Below, piece by piece: positions 35,689-43,917 of a stretch of 64,000 nt of DNA. Below the pieces are notes generated by a model. That model ran no database searches. It saw nothing but the letters and a program-made list of their open reading frames with translations, and had not been told where the DNA came from. The stretch is taken from the NCBI RefSeq assembly GCF_020529025.1, contig NZ_JACNMM010000012.1:78859-142858 (forward strand), given 5' to 3'. The DNA is from Oceaniglobus trochenteri. GTDB lineage: Bacteria; Pseudomonadota; Alphaproteobacteria; Rhodobacterales; Rhodobacteraceae. The stretch's first letter is position 1. Every line of letters begins with the position of its first letter. The position numbers and the translations under genes were made by a program.

Positions 35689-36651
35689 ATGGCGCAACGC
35701 GGTTCAGGCGGCCCGATCCGGGCGCTGGGGGCGGTTCTGGACGGCGCGGACCTTCGGGTGGCGCTGGTGGAAAGTGACGGTGCGCGGCTGTCGGGCCTTG
35801 GGCCGCTGGCGCAGGCGGCCCTGGCCCCCGACGATCCCGAGGGCGCACTGGCCGGGGTGCTGGCGGGTTTTGATGGTGTCGACATCATCGGGCTTCATGC
35901 CGAGCAAGGGCCGCTGCCCTTTGATACGCGGCTGGTGGCCACGGCGCTGTCTGTTCCGGTGGTGAGCGATTTTGCCGGTGCCGACCTGCGGCTGGGGGGC
36001 GCCGGCGGGCCACTGACGCCCTTCTTTCACCATGCCTGGGCCGGATGGCGCGCTGCCGGCGGGCCGGTGATGTTTGTTGACCTGGGTGAGGTGCTGCGCG
36101 TCAGTTGGGCCGATCCCGCAATGGCCCGGCCCGAACAGGCGGGGGCCTGCCTGGCCTTTGACGCCGGACCCGGCTGCGCGTCCGTCGTGGCGGGCGGTGC
36201 GTCGGATGAGCCTGACGAGGCGGTTCTGGCCCGGCTGCTGGGGCAGGCGCATTTCGCCCGCCTGCCGCCCCGATGGATCGAGCCGCGCGAATTTGCCTGG
36301 CTGCCCGCCGCCCTCGCCGCCATGCCGCCAGCCCGGGCGCAGGCCACGCAACTGGCCTGCATCGCCCTGGCGTTCGAGGATGCGCTGACCCACCTGCCGC
36401 GCCCGCCCGAAAGGGTGGTGCTGACCGGACCGGGGCGGCGCGTCCCCCTGATCCGGGCGACGATCGCCGGTCTGGTGGCCTGTCCGGTGGCCGAGATCGA
36501 GGCAGTGGGCCTTGACGACAACATGGTGCAGGCCCAGGCCATCGCCCAACTTGCGGTGCGCGTCAGCCGTGGCCTGGCGACCACCTGCCCGACGACGACG
36601 GGCGTTGCCGCAGCGGTGGGCGGGGGCGAGATTGCCTGGCCCGAAACCTAG
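35689..36651 (+). CDS. Degenerate anhydro-N-acetylmuramic acid kinase homologue
   Basis: This 320-aa protein is related to AnmK, which phosphorylates anhydroMurNAc during wall recycling. The match is seen in [29 protein letters not shown] near residues 88-117, in [17 protein letters not shown], and in the C-terminal [17 protein letters not shown]. It is about 50 residues shorter than AnmK. The N-terminal SGTS-x-DG motif is replaced by [17 protein letters not shown], the GGVGN motif by LGEVLRV, and DTGPGN by DAGPGCA. So key phosphate and catalytic residues look lost, although the frame is open and well coded. It may be a pseudoenzyme. Confidence 0.75.
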   Translation: MAQRGSGGPIRALGAVLDGADLRVALVESDGARLSGLGPLAQAALAPDDPEGALAGVLAGFDGVDIIGLHAEQGPLPFDTRLVATALSVPVVSDFAGADLRLGGAGGPLTPFFHHAWAGWRAAGGPVMFVDLGEVLRVSWADPAMARPEQAGACLAFDAGPGCASVVAGGASDEPDEAVLARLLGQAHFARLPPRWIEPREFAWLPAALAAMPPARAQATQLACIALAFEDALTHLPRPPERVVLTGPGRRVPLIRATIAGLVACPVAEIEAVGLDDNMVQAQAIAQLAVRVSRGLATTCPTTTGVAAAVGGGEIAWPET

Positions 36652-37082
36652 AGCGATGGCGTCACACCCATGGCGCGGGCGATCACCGCAAAGTCATCCT
36701 GCGTCACGCCAATCAGGCTGCGGCGCAGGGCCATGCCCCAGGCCTTTCCGCGACCCTGCGTGAGGGCGAGCCTTTCCAGAAGCGGGCGGATTGGGGCGGG
36801 TTCCGCCAGTTCGGCAAAGCGGGCGCCGTGGCGAAAGGGGTGAAATCCGCCGCCCTGGTCCACCTTGACCGGCAGGTCCGAGGTGATACGGGCAAGGGCG
36901 GTGAAGGCCTGCACCGAAGGCCCGGCGCCCATGCGTTCTCGGGTCGCATAAAAGGCGATCAGGTCGCCCTGCGACAGGGCCGCCACCTCGGAGTGGCGAC
37001 CGTGGCCCAATTGCACGAAGCCGCCTGAGACTGCAGCGGTGATATGATCCTGGGTGGCGACGCCGATCCAGTGTCGCGCCAT
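36648..37082 (-). CDS. EVE domain protein
   Basis: This 144-aa protein has an EVE-like start (MARHWIGVATQDHITAAVSGGFVQLGHG) and the AALSQGDLIAFYATRERMGAG segment, with an aromatic-cage architecture. EVE proteins bind modified nucleotides or RNA; some are linked to restriction or stress response. The stop overlaps the convergent AnmK-like gene by 4 bp, and gpt lies 8 bp upstream in the same operon. Its ligand is unknown. Confidence 0.72.
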   Translation of the reverse strand: MARHWIGVATQDHITAAVSGGFVQLGHGRHSEVAALSQGDLIAFYATRERMGAGPSVQAFTALARITSDLPVKVDQGGGFHPFRHGARFAELAEPAPIRPLLERLALTQGRGKAWGMALRRSLIGVTQDDFAVIARAMGVTPSL

Positions 37083-37089
37083 CGCGGGC

Positions 37090-37605
37090 TCAGGCGCCGC
37101 GGTAGGGTTCGACGTATTGCAGGGCCATGTCCCAGGGAAAGAAGATCCAGGTGTCCTGCGACACTTCGGTGATGAAGGTGTCGACCATGGGCCGGCCCTT
37201 GGGCTTGGCATAGACGGTGGCGAAATGCGCCTTGGGGTAGAGAGCGCGCACCAGTTCCAGGGTGCGGCCGGAATCGACCAGGTCATCGACGATGAGGATG
37301 CCGCTGCCGTCGCCCATCAGGTCGTGGTCGGGGGATTTCAGCACCCGCGCCTCGGACTGGCTTTGGTGATCGTAGGATTTGACGCTGATCGTATCGACCG
37401 TGCGGATGTCGAGTTCGCGGGCCACTATCATTGCCGGGGCCATGCCGCCGCGGGTGATGGCGACGACCGCGCGCCAGCCGCCGCCATGGCCGCCGTCGGC
37501 CTCGGGGCCGTGGCCGTCCAGCCGCCAGGCCAGGGCGCGACTGTCGCGGTGAATCTGATCCCAGCTGATGTGGAAGCCTTTTTCGTGGGGAAGACGGTCG
37601 GTCAT
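37090..37605 (-). CDS. gpt: Xanthine phosphoribosyltransferase
   Basis: This 171-aa purine salvage enzyme converts xanthine or guanine with PRPP to the nucleotide. The PRPP motif [17 protein letters not shown] lies at about residues 103-119, and [22 protein letters not shown] near residue 47. The C-terminal [18 protein letters not shown] is typical of Gpt. I start at ATG 37605 ([10 protein letters not shown]), in preference to a much longer frame. It lies directly upstream of the EVE gene. Confidence 0.92.
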   Translation of the reverse strand: MTDRLPHEKGFHISWDQIHRDSRALAWRLDGHGPEADGGHGGGWRAVVAITRGGMAPAMIVARELDIRTVDTISVKSYDHQSQSEARVLKSPDHDLMGDGSGILIVDDLVDSGRTLELVRALYPKAHFATVYAKPKGRPMVDTFITEVSQDTWIFFPWDMALQYVEPYRGA

Positions 37606-37678
37606 AAGAGACTCTCGTTCTGATCGCGTTCGGCTGCCTTGTAGCGGCGAAGGGGCGGGATGGGAAGTCTGCCGGTTG

Positions 37679-38374
37679 TCAGGCTGTGTCGCCAAATGAA
37701 AGTTCTGCCCAGATCGGCAGGTGATCCGAGGCGCGCGCACATTGCTGGCGAGGCAGGACGCCATGCCCGTGCAGAGTGATTCCCCGCCCCAGCACGAAGC
37801 GATCAAGCGGCAGCATGGGGGCGTCGGCATGAAAGGACTTGCCCGGTGCCAGCAGGGTCCAGCCTGGGGGCAGATCGAAGACCTCGGGGCCGGGGCGCCA
37901 TTCGTTCAGGTCGCCCCCCAGCACCACGGGCCCGCCCAGGGGGGCGGCGGCGGCGATGACATGGGCCATCTGGCGCAGCCGGTCGCGCCGTTTCAGCCCC
38001 AGGTGCAGCGCGCCGAGGGTCAGTGCCATGCCGCGCCCCTCGATCCGGGTCAGCACCGCGCCGCGCGGCTCCAGCCCCGGCAGGTCAAGCGGTTCGATAC
38101 GGGTGGTGGCGAAATCGGGGTGCAGCAGTACCGCGTTGCCGTGATGGCCGATGGACACGGTGCGCGGATCGGCATCGACTGTGTTCCAGCCCGCCGCGCG
38201 CACCGCATCCAGCGGCAGCGCGGGGTGGCGCGGCGGCAGGCGGCGGTCGGCCTCTTGCAGAAGTACGATGTCGGGGGCCATGGCGCGCAGGACGTGCAGC
38301 ACCCGGGTGGGGTTGCGCCGCCAGTCCAGGCCCACCGCCTTGCGGATGTTCCAACTTGCAATCCTGAGCGTCAT
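37679..38374 (-). CDS. Endonuclease/exonuclease/phosphatase family protein
   Basis: This 231-aa EEP-fold metal-dependent hydrolase has the N-terminal [16 protein letters not shown] (Asn binding), [12 protein letters not shown] with its metal-binding Glu, [13 protein letters not shown], and the terminal His motif [11 protein letters not shown]. It has no signal peptide, so it acts in the cytoplasm. It is downstream of a cardiolipin synthase with a 13-bp gap, and this pair is common in alphaproteobacteria. The substrate could be a phospholipid headgroup or a nucleic acid. Confidence 0.85.
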   Translation of the reverse strand: MTLRIASWNIRKAVGLDWRRNPTRVLHVLRAMAPDIVLLQEADRRLPPRHPALPLDAVRAAGWNTVDADPRTVSIGHHGNAVLLHPDFATTRIEPLDLPGLEPRGAVLTRIEGRGMALTLGALHLGLKRRDRLRQMAHVIAAAAPLGGPVVLGGDLNEWRPGPEVFDLPPGWTLLAPGKSFHADAPMLPLDRFVLGRGITLHGHGVLPRQQCARASDHLPIWAELSFGDTA

Positions 38375-38387
38375 CCGCCCTCCGGGG

Positions 38388-39740
38388 CTAAAGCAACGGG
38401 CCGAACAGCCGCGCGACCGGCGACAGAAGGCGAACGTGCCAGGCCCCGGGGGGTTCCAGCTTTTGCGCGTTCGCGAAATCGTCGATCAGCATCGCCTCGA
38501 CCTCCTGGGCGAAGCCGCGATCCTCGATCAGGGCGGTTTCCTCGAAGTTCAGGAGGGACGAGCGCATGTCGATATTGATCGTGCCGACCGAGGCGATGTC
38601 ATCGTCGATCAGGATGATCTTCTGATGCATGAAACCGGGCATGTATTCGTGAATCTGAATTCCGATGCCGGTTTGCGACAGGGCATAGTTGCGGGTGGCA
38701 TACCAGGCCAGGATGTTGTCGGAATCGCGCGGGATCAGGATCTTGACCTCGACGCCGCGCAGGGCCGCCAGTTGCAGTGCGGTGATGAGATCGGCGTGAG
38801 GGATGAGATAGGGTGTCGCGATCCAGAGCCGCCGCTTCGCCAGCCCCACCAGCCCGCAGAGAAGCAGGCTGCCCCGTTCCATCTTGTCGGTGGGGCCGTG
38901 GCCGGTGACAAGGCCGCGCACCGACCCGACATGACCGGGCACCGGAAGCTCGGGCAGCTTGGTTTCGGTCACGGCCTCCCAATCGGCCGCGAAAAGATGG
39001 TGCAACTGCGCGGCCATGGGGCCTTCCATCCGCAGGTGGGTGTCACGCCAGCTTTTGAACGCCTTGCCCCCGTCGATGTAGTCTTGCCCGGCATTGATGC
39101 CGCCGGTGAAACCGATGCGGCCATCGACGATCACCGCCTTGCGGTGGTTGCGGAAGTTCAGCCCGATCCGCCCCAGCGCACGATGCGGGCCGGGGATGCC
39201 GCGCAATTCGATCCCGGCGGCGCGCAATTCGCGGCTGTAGCGCCAGCCCAGGAACAGCGAACCGACAAGGTCGCAAAGGACCCGCACCTTCACCCCGCGT
39301 TTGGCGGCGGCGATCAGGTGGTCGCGCAATTCGTGGCCCAGGGCATCGTCGGCGATCATGTAATATTGCACGGCGACATCCTGCTCGGCGCCGTCGATCG
39401 CTTCGAATATCGCATCGAAGGTGGCGCGCCCGTTGATCAGCAGGCGCAGTTCGTTTCCGTCGTGCAGGGTGGTGCGGGTGATCGGCGCCAGCAACCCAAG
39501 CCGTGATTCCAGCTTGCCATCGGACATCCGCGAGCGGTGCCTGTCGTCGATGCGGGCGTTGATCCGCGACACGCTGCCGAACAGCGCATAGGCGGGCAGG
39601 GCGATCAGCGGGAACGACACGAGGAACACAACCCAGGCCGCGGCGCCCTGGGGCGTGCGCGCGGTGCTGAGCGCGGCCCGCGCCACGAGAAGCCCGGCAA
39701 GAATGAGAAGGCCCTGCGCCCAGAGGGGCATCCAGGTCAT
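38388..39740 (-). CDS. cls: Cardiolipin synthase (phospholipase D family)
   Basis: This 450-aa protein has two N-terminal membrane segments and two HKD motifs of phospholipase D enzymes: NHRKAVIVDGRIGFTGGINAG near residue 198 and FMHQKIILIDDDIASVGTINID near residue 375. Cls joins two phosphatidylglycerol molecules to form cardiolipin at the inner membrane. It is first in a short operon with the EEP hydrolase. Confidence 0.92.
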   Translation of the reverse strand: MTWMPLWAQGLLILAGLLVARAALSTARTPQGAAAWVVFLVSFPLIALPAYALFGSVSRINARIDDRHRSRMSDGKLESRLGLLAPITRTTLHDGNELRLLINGRATFDAIFEAIDGAEQDVAVQYYMIADDALGHELRDHLIAAAKRGVKVRVLCDLVGSLFLGWRYSRELRAAGIELRGIPGPHRALGRIGLNFRNHRKAVIVDGRIGFTGGINAGQDYIDGGKAFKSWRDTHLRMEGPMAAQLHHLFAADWEAVTETKLPELPVPGHVGSVRGLVTGHGPTDKMERGSLLLCGLVGLAKRRLWIATPYLIPHADLITALQLAALRGVEVKILIPRDSDNILAWYATRNYALSQTGIGIQIHEYMPGFMHQKIILIDDDIASVGTINIDMRSSLLNFEETALIEDRGFAQEVEAMLIDDFANAQKLEPPGAWHVRLLSPVARLFGPLL

Positions 39741-39910
39741 GGGCGGGAAGCGTGGGTTGGCATCATCGGCGGAACGCTCGCGAATTGCTGGGGTGGGCGG
39801 GGCAGGGCTCGGACCTCACTGATACAGTGCAATCCGCCGTCATGCATATGAAATCTGCACGAATCCTGCCAGCCGGCCCGCCGCCCCCTTCGGTCAGCGT
39901 GAAACCGTGT

Positions 39911-40717
39911 TCAGCCCTTGGTGATGTCGGGTGCATCCACCGCCTTCATGCCCACGACGTGATAACCGGCGTCGACATGCAGGTTCTCGCCCGTGGTGCC
40001 CGACCCCAGGTCGGACAGAAGGTACAGCGCGGCCTTGCCCACCTCGTCCTGCGTCACGTTGCGGCGCAGGGGCGAGTTGTACTCGTTCCACTTCATGATG
40101 TAGCGGAAATCGCCGATGCCGCTGGCGGCCAGGGTCTTGATCGTGCCGGCGGAAATGGCGTTCACGCGGATGCCGTCCTTGCCCAGATCCTCGGCCAGGT
40201 ATTTCACGCTGGCCTCAAGTGCGGCCTTGGCCACGCCCATGACGTTGTAGTGCGGCATCACCTTTTCGGCGCCGTAATAGGTCAGCGTCAGGGCCGACGA
40301 ACCGGGGCCCATCAGCTTTTCGGCCCGCTGCATCACCGCGGTGAAGGAATAGACCGAAATGTCCATGGACATGCGGAAATTCTCGCGGCTGGTATCGACA
40401 TAACGGCCGCGCAATTCGTTCTTGTCTGAAAAGCCGATGGCGTGAACCACGAAATCAAGGCCGCCCCAGCGCTGCTTGATCTCGGCAAACAGCGCATCCA
40501 GCGAGGCGGCATTGCCCACGTCGCAGGGAAACACGAAATCCGAGCCGACCTGTGCCGCCAGCGGTTCGACCCGCTTCTTCAAGGCATCGCCCTGGTAGGA
40601 AAAACACAGTTCGGCCCCCGCATCGCCGCAAGCCTTGGCGATGCCCCAGGCAATCGACTTGTCGTTGGCCAGCCCCATGATAAGACCGCGCTTGCCCGCC
40701 AGCAGTTCATTTCCCAT
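39911..40717 (-). CDS. fabI: Enoyl-ACP reductase FabI
   Basis: FabI reduces enoyl-ACP in fatty acid elongation. The 268-aa short-chain dehydrogenase has the NAD-binding start GKRGLIMGLANDKSIAWGIA, the active-site Tyr-x6-Lys region YNVMGVAKAALEASVKYLA, and TYYGAEKVMPHYN. This is the typical target of triclosan. I start at ATG 40717 (MGNELLAGKRG). It is divergent from pdxH with a 95-bp intergenic region. Confidence 0.94.
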   Translation of the reverse strand: MGNELLAGKRGLIMGLANDKSIAWGIAKACGDAGAELCFSYQGDALKKRVEPLAAQVGSDFVFPCDVGNAASLDALFAEIKQRWGGLDFVVHAIGFSDKNELRGRYVDTSRENFRMSMDISVYSFTAVMQRAEKLMGPGSSALTLTYYGAEKVMPHYNVMGVAKAALEASVKYLAEDLGKDGIRVNAISAGTIKTLAASGIGDFRYIMKWNEYNSPLRRNVTQDEVGKAALYLLSDLGSGTTGENLHVDAGYHVVGMKAVDAPDITKG

Positions 40718-40812
40718 GTCACAAAGCCCCTTGCGCGATCTTACATTCACCGTTCGTTTAGGCCATTGTCGCGGTGCCATCAAGGGCGCGGGCGAACCGG
40801 AAAGGACAAGCG

Positions 40813-41418
40813 ATGACCACCACCGAAAGCATCTTCGAGTCAGACAACCCCTTCGAACTGACCCGTGCCTGGATGGAGGCCGCCGCCCCGACGGAAATTG
40901 CCGATCCCAATGCCATGGCGTTGGCGACGGTCGATGCCGAGGGCATGCCCAACGTGCGCATCGTCCTGCTGAAGGAGATCGAGCCCGATGCCTTCGTCTT
41001 CTACACCAACTACGAGAGTCAGAAGGGGCAGGAGCTGATGGGGGCGGGCAAGGCTTCGTTCGTGCTTCACTGGAAATCCCTCAAGCGGCAGGTGCGGGTG
41101 CGTGGCCTTGTCGTAAAGGAAGATTCGGAGAAGGCCGATGCCTATTACAATTCGCGCCCGCTCGACAGTCGGCTGGGCGCCTGGGCCTCGCGTCAGTCGC
41201 GCCCGCTGGATTCGCGCGAAGCCCTGATGGAGGATGTGGAGCGCGAACGCGCCCGTTTTGGCGACATACCCCCACGCCCGGACCATTGGGGCGGCTTTCG
41301 CATACTGCCGCTTGAGTTCGAATTTTGGGCAGATGGCGCATTCCGCTTGCATGACCGCGAACGCTGGGTACGTTCTGGCGTGAACAAGAGTTGGACCGTC
41401 ACGCGTCTCTACCCTTGA
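40813..41418 (+). CDS. pdxH: Pyridoxamine 5'-phosphate oxidase
   Basis: PdxH oxidises PNP or PMP to pyridoxal 5'-phosphate with FMN. The 201-aa protein has [26 protein letters not shown] near residues 48-73, the FMN/PLP site RQVRVRGLV, and the C-terminal [16 protein letters not shown]. The start at ATG 40813 lies after AAAGGACAAGCG. A 12-bp hairpin with a short U-run, about 60 bp downstream, may be its terminator as well as the leader of the next gene. Confidence 0.95.
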   Translation: MTTTESIFESDNPFELTRAWMEAAAPTEIADPNAMALATVDAEGMPNVRIVLLKEIEPDAFVFYTNYESQKGQELMGAGKASFVLHWKSLKRQVRVRGLVVKEDSEKADAYYNSRPLDSRLGAWASRQSRPLDSREALMEDVERERARFGDIPPRPDHWGGFRILPLEFEFWADGAFRLHDRERWVRSGVNKSWTVTRLYP

Positions 41419-41476
41419 GTTACCGTTGTTTCCCCGGCCCAGGTCCGGGTGTGTAGTGTCTGGTTAGCCGAATTGG

Positions 41477-41504
41477 ACCGTTTTCGCAGGACTGCGAAAG
41501 CGGT
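41477..41504 (+). promoter_or_regulatory. 12-bp hairpin before cold-shock gene
   Basis: ACCGTTTTCGCA and TGCGAAAGCGGT form a 12-bp stem (one G-U pair) with a GGAC loop, followed by TTTT. It lies 20 bp before the likely GTG start of the cold-shock protein. It may end the pdxH transcript, or act as a temperature-sensitive leader. Confidence 0.6.
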
Positions 41505-41524
41505 TTTGGGTGTATTGGCCAAGA

Positions 41525-42082
41525 GTGGCCACAAAACGCGAGTCGGTATTCGTGCAGGAAAATGGCGAGAGCAGGACCGTCGACGGTCTGGTGAAGTGGT
41601 TCGACCCAAGCAAGGGGTTCGGCTTCATCGTCTGCCCTGAAATTTCGCAGGACATTCTGCTCCATGCCAATGTCCTGCGTAATTTCGGGCAAGGCTCGGT
41701 TGCTGACGGCTCGGCGGTGCGCACCGTTGTTCAGGCGACATCGCGTGGGATGCAGGCGATCGAGGTGCTTTCGATCTCGCCGCCCGAGGATGCCCTGGGC
41801 GAGGGGGGGCATGGATACAGCGAATTGCTGGACCCCGATCTGCCGTCGGGGCCGCCGGTGCCCGCACGGGTGAAATGGTTCGACAAGAGCAAGGGTTTCG
41901 GTTTCGCCAATGTCTTCGGCCTGTCCGAAGATGTCTTCGTGCACATCGAAATTCTGCGCCGCGCGGGCCTGTCCGATCTTCAGGCGGGCGAGGCGGTGGT
42001 GCTGCGGGTGGCCGAAGGCCAGCGCGGAAAACTGGCGGTCGAGGTTGCCCACTGGGAAAGCGCGGTGCCCGAAGGCCGCTGA
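41525..42082 (+). CDS. Two-domain cold-shock protein
   Basis: This 185-aa protein carries two cold-shock domains. The first has the RNP1 motif [12 protein letters not shown] and RNP2 DILLHANVL (residues 25-75); the second has [14 protein letters not shown] and DVFVHIEIL (about residues 110-160). The domains are joined by a 35-residue acidic linker. Cold-shock domains bind single-stranded RNA as chaperones. Start choice is uncertain among GTG 41510, 41525 and 41555; I choose 41525. The double-domain form is common in Rhodobacteraceae. A strong hairpin just upstream suggests post-transcriptional control. Confidence 0.85.
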   Translation: MATKRESVFVQENGESRTVDGLVKWFDPSKGFGFIVCPEISQDILLHANVLRNFGQGSVADGSAVRTVVQATSRGMQAIEVLSISPPEDALGEGGHGYSELLDPDLPSGPPVPARVKWFDKSKGFGFANVFGLSEDVFVHIEILRRAGLSDLQAGEAVVLRVAEGQRGKLAVEVAHWESAVPEGR

Positions 42083-42202
42083 TCGCGATTCGATTCGGGC
42101 GGTGCCGCACGGCCGGGGCGGTTGCCGACAGGGGCGCGGATGTGGTGGAATGCGGCTCAGCGTCAGGTGGCCCCTGGCTGCGCCCCTTGCGGAGACAAAG
42201 AT

Positions 42203-42679
42203 ATGCGACTCGCCCCCATCGGTCTTGCCCTGTCACTGGTGCTTTGCGCTGGCTCGGCCCTTGCCGCCTGCCGCGACACGGTGGTGGATCTGCGCGGCGA
42301 CTGGGGCAGCGCGCGCTTTACGGTCGAACTGGCCGACGATGCCTCCGAACGGGCGCAGGGCTTGATGCACCGCACGGAAATGCCCCGCAGCAAGGGCATG
42401 CTGTTTGTCTATGAAAAGCCGCAGCGCGCCTCGTTCTGGATGCGCAACACGCTGATACCGCTCGACATGATCTTCCTTGACCGCACCGGCACCGTAACCC
42501 GCGTGCATGAAAACGCCGTACCGTTGGATGAAACCCCGATTCCCGGCGGTGAGGATGTTCTTCTCGTGCTCGAAGTGAATGGCGGGCTGGCCGGGCGGCT
42601 GGGAATCGCGCCGGGCAGCCAGTTGCGCCACCCCGCCGTTCCGCAATCGGCGGCCGCCTGGCCCTGCACGGCACCTTAG
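42203..42679 (+). CDS. DUF192 family secreted protein
   Basis: This 158-aa protein has a signal peptide (residues 1-21, MRLAPIGLALSLVLCAGSALA). The DUF192 core is RAQGLMHRTEMPRSKGMLFVYE, then SFWMRNTLIPLDMIFLD and VLLVLEVNGGLAGRLGI. Family members are small periplasmic or exported proteins of unknown role with a beta-barrel fold. It is followed by a 16-bp perfect palindrome (42691-42706) and then tRNA-Pro. Confidence 0.85.
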   Translation: MRLAPIGLALSLVLCAGSALAACRDTVVDLRGDWGSARFTVELADDASERAQGLMHRTEMPRSKGMLFVYEKPQRASFWMRNTLIPLDMIFLDRTGTVTRVHENAVPLDETPIPGGEDVLLVLEVNGGLAGRLGIAPGSQLRHPAVPQSAAAWPCTAP

Positions 42680-42719
42680 TGCTTTCCTTCACCGCCCGCG
42701 GGCGGTATGAGGGCCGCGT

Positions 42720-42796
42720 CGGGGCGTAGCGCAGCCTGGTAGCGCATCTGTTTTGGGAACAGAGGGTCGTAGGTTCGAATCCTATCGCCCCGACCA
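42720..42796 (+). tRNA. tRNA-Pro (TGG anticodon)
   Basis: This 77-nt gene has the acceptor stem CGGGGCG/CGCCCCG, a D-arm with GCGCAGCCTGGTAGCGC, an anticodon stem TCTGT/ACAGA with the loop TTTGGGA (anticodon TGG), a T-arm GGTTCGAATCC, and an encoded CCA. No integrase or attachment-site repeat was seen next to it. Confidence 0.97.
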
Positions 42797-42977
42797 TCTG
42801 GCCAGATTTGACCATTTGCAGCGACTGGCCCGTCGCGGCCTTTGAAAATCCCCAGCTTCAAGATCACTGCGTCGCGTCATGCGGACACGTCGGGCAAGGC
42901 GTGCCGCCATCTTGCGCAGCCTCGTTCTGTTTCCGATCAAAATTGTCGTGTATTGCGCCGGGGTGCTTCGGCGCGTG

Positions 42978-43005
42978 TTGACATACCTGACTTTTTCAGT
43001 AGGAC
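42978..43005 (+). promoter_or_regulatory. Promoter with CTGA-N5-TCAG palindrome before iron operon
   Basis: TTGACA at 42978-42983 is followed by the palindrome CTGACTTTTTCAG at 42987-42999, then TAGGAC near 43000 as a weak -10. The palindrome lies in the promoter spacer, as expected for an iron-responsive repressor. The regulator is inferred, possibly IscR, Irr or another iron regulator. Confidence 0.45.
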
Positions 43006-43071
43006 TTTAGCGCAACGTCCCAGCCATCCTTCGCGGCAGCCAGGATCACATCAGCGATGGAGCGACCCTTG

Positions 43072-43227
43072 ATGCAGACCGAACCGCAGACACCCGACGC
43101 ACAATCCGCCGCCCGTGAACGCGACACCGCCCGCATGTGGCAGGAGTTGATCCAGGCCACGATGGCGGGCAATGCCATCGGCAATGGCAGCCTCGAGATG
43201 GTCATGGACCGGATGGAGCGGGAATGA
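43072..43227 (+). CDS. 51-aa protein at head of iron operon
   Basis: This short charged protein (begins MQTEPQTPDAQSAARERD) has a predicted helix (MWQELIQATMAGNAIGNGSL) and a Met-rich end (EMVMDRMERE). It has no signal peptide. It overlaps the HmuP start by ATGA. I do not recognise a family. Its position right after the promoter suggests an iron-related role. Confidence 0.6.
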   Translation: MQTEPQTPDAQSAARERDTARMWQELIQATMAGNAIGNGSLEMVMDRMERE

Positions 43228-43394
43228 TGATCGACCGCACCATCTCCCGCTCCGAGCCGCGCGACACCGCGCCGCTGCCCACCCATGACGCCGCCGCCCT
43301 GACCGAAGGGGGCAACCAGGCGCAGATCCTTCTGGACGGTCTTGTCTATACCCTGCGGATCACGCGGGCCGGCAAGCTGATCCTGACGAAATGA
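43224..43394 (+). CDS. hmuP: Haemin uptake protein HmuP/HemP
   Basis: This 56-aa protein ends VYTLRITRAGKLILTK, which is the HemP/HmuP signature. HmuP proteins regulate or assist haem-iron uptake; in some alphaproteobacteria they co-activate haem transporter genes. The start is ATG 43224 or 43227. Both ends overlap neighbours by 4 bp, within the iron operon. Confidence 0.85.
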   Translation: MMIDRTISRSEPRDTAPLPTHDAAALTEGGNQAQILLDGLVYTLRITRAGKLILTK

Positions 43395-43906
43395 GCATGT
43401 CGTTCCGTTTTCCGGCCCCGGCCACCCCGGCGCCGCCGCTGCGCGGTGCGGCGCCCGTGGGCCATCTCGAGGAACTGCCGCCGGTGGAACTCTGCGCCAT
43501 CCTCTATCTGCGGGGCTGGTGCCATGGCGGCGCCCACAAGGACAGGATCGGCGCCGATTTCCGGCTGGTGCTGGATGCCGAGGGGGCCGACGCGGCGTTC
43601 GGCCGGTTCGGCGACCTGATGAGCAGCGCGCTGAGCGGTTGCCGTCGCCCCCTGATGCGCCACTCGGTCGATTGCCGCTGTTTCGGCGGCGACGAATGCG
43701 CCTTTGCCCACCTGATCGCCGCCGCGGCCGGGGGCGACAACGACGATGCCATGCTGTTTGCCTGCACGCTTCTGCGCCCTGCGGCGGCCTTCGATGTCGT
43801 GCAGCAGGCCAATGCGCTTGGCCCCGTCTTCCTGCGGCTTGCCCGCAATGCCAGATGCCCGGACGGTGAAATTCACCGCCCTTCGCCCTCGACGATGAAA
43901 CACTGA
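43391..43906 (+). CDS. Unknown 171-aa protein in iron operon
   Basis: This 171-aa protein has no signal peptide. It has a Pro/Ala-rich start, then a central domain with cysteines at about residues 35, 44, 83, 94, 96 and 102 (ILYLRGWCHGGAHKDRIGADF; SVDCRCFGGDECAFAHLIAAA). It is conserved by position beside hmuP and imelysin genes in this group, from memory. It may bind metal through the Cys/His set, but that is inference. The ATG overlaps the hmuP stop. Confidence 0.6.
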   Translation: MSMSFRFPAPATPAPPLRGAAPVGHLEELPPVELCAILYLRGWCHGGAHKDRIGADFRLVLDAEGADAAFGRFGDLMSSALSGCRRPLMRHSVDCRCFGGDECAFAHLIAAAAGGDNDDAMLFACTLLRPAAAFDVVQQANALGPVFLRLARNARCPDGEIHRPSPSTMKH

Positions 43907-43917
43907 AAGGACCCTGA

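Noticed and set aside
42720..42796. tRNA-Pro as attachment site of an island
   Set aside because: No integrase gene or direct repeat of the tRNA 3' end was found nearby.
42676..42867. 63-codon minus-strand frame with GFEPTT-type sequence
   Set aside because: It is the reverse complement of tRNA-Pro, a known source of spurious small proteins.
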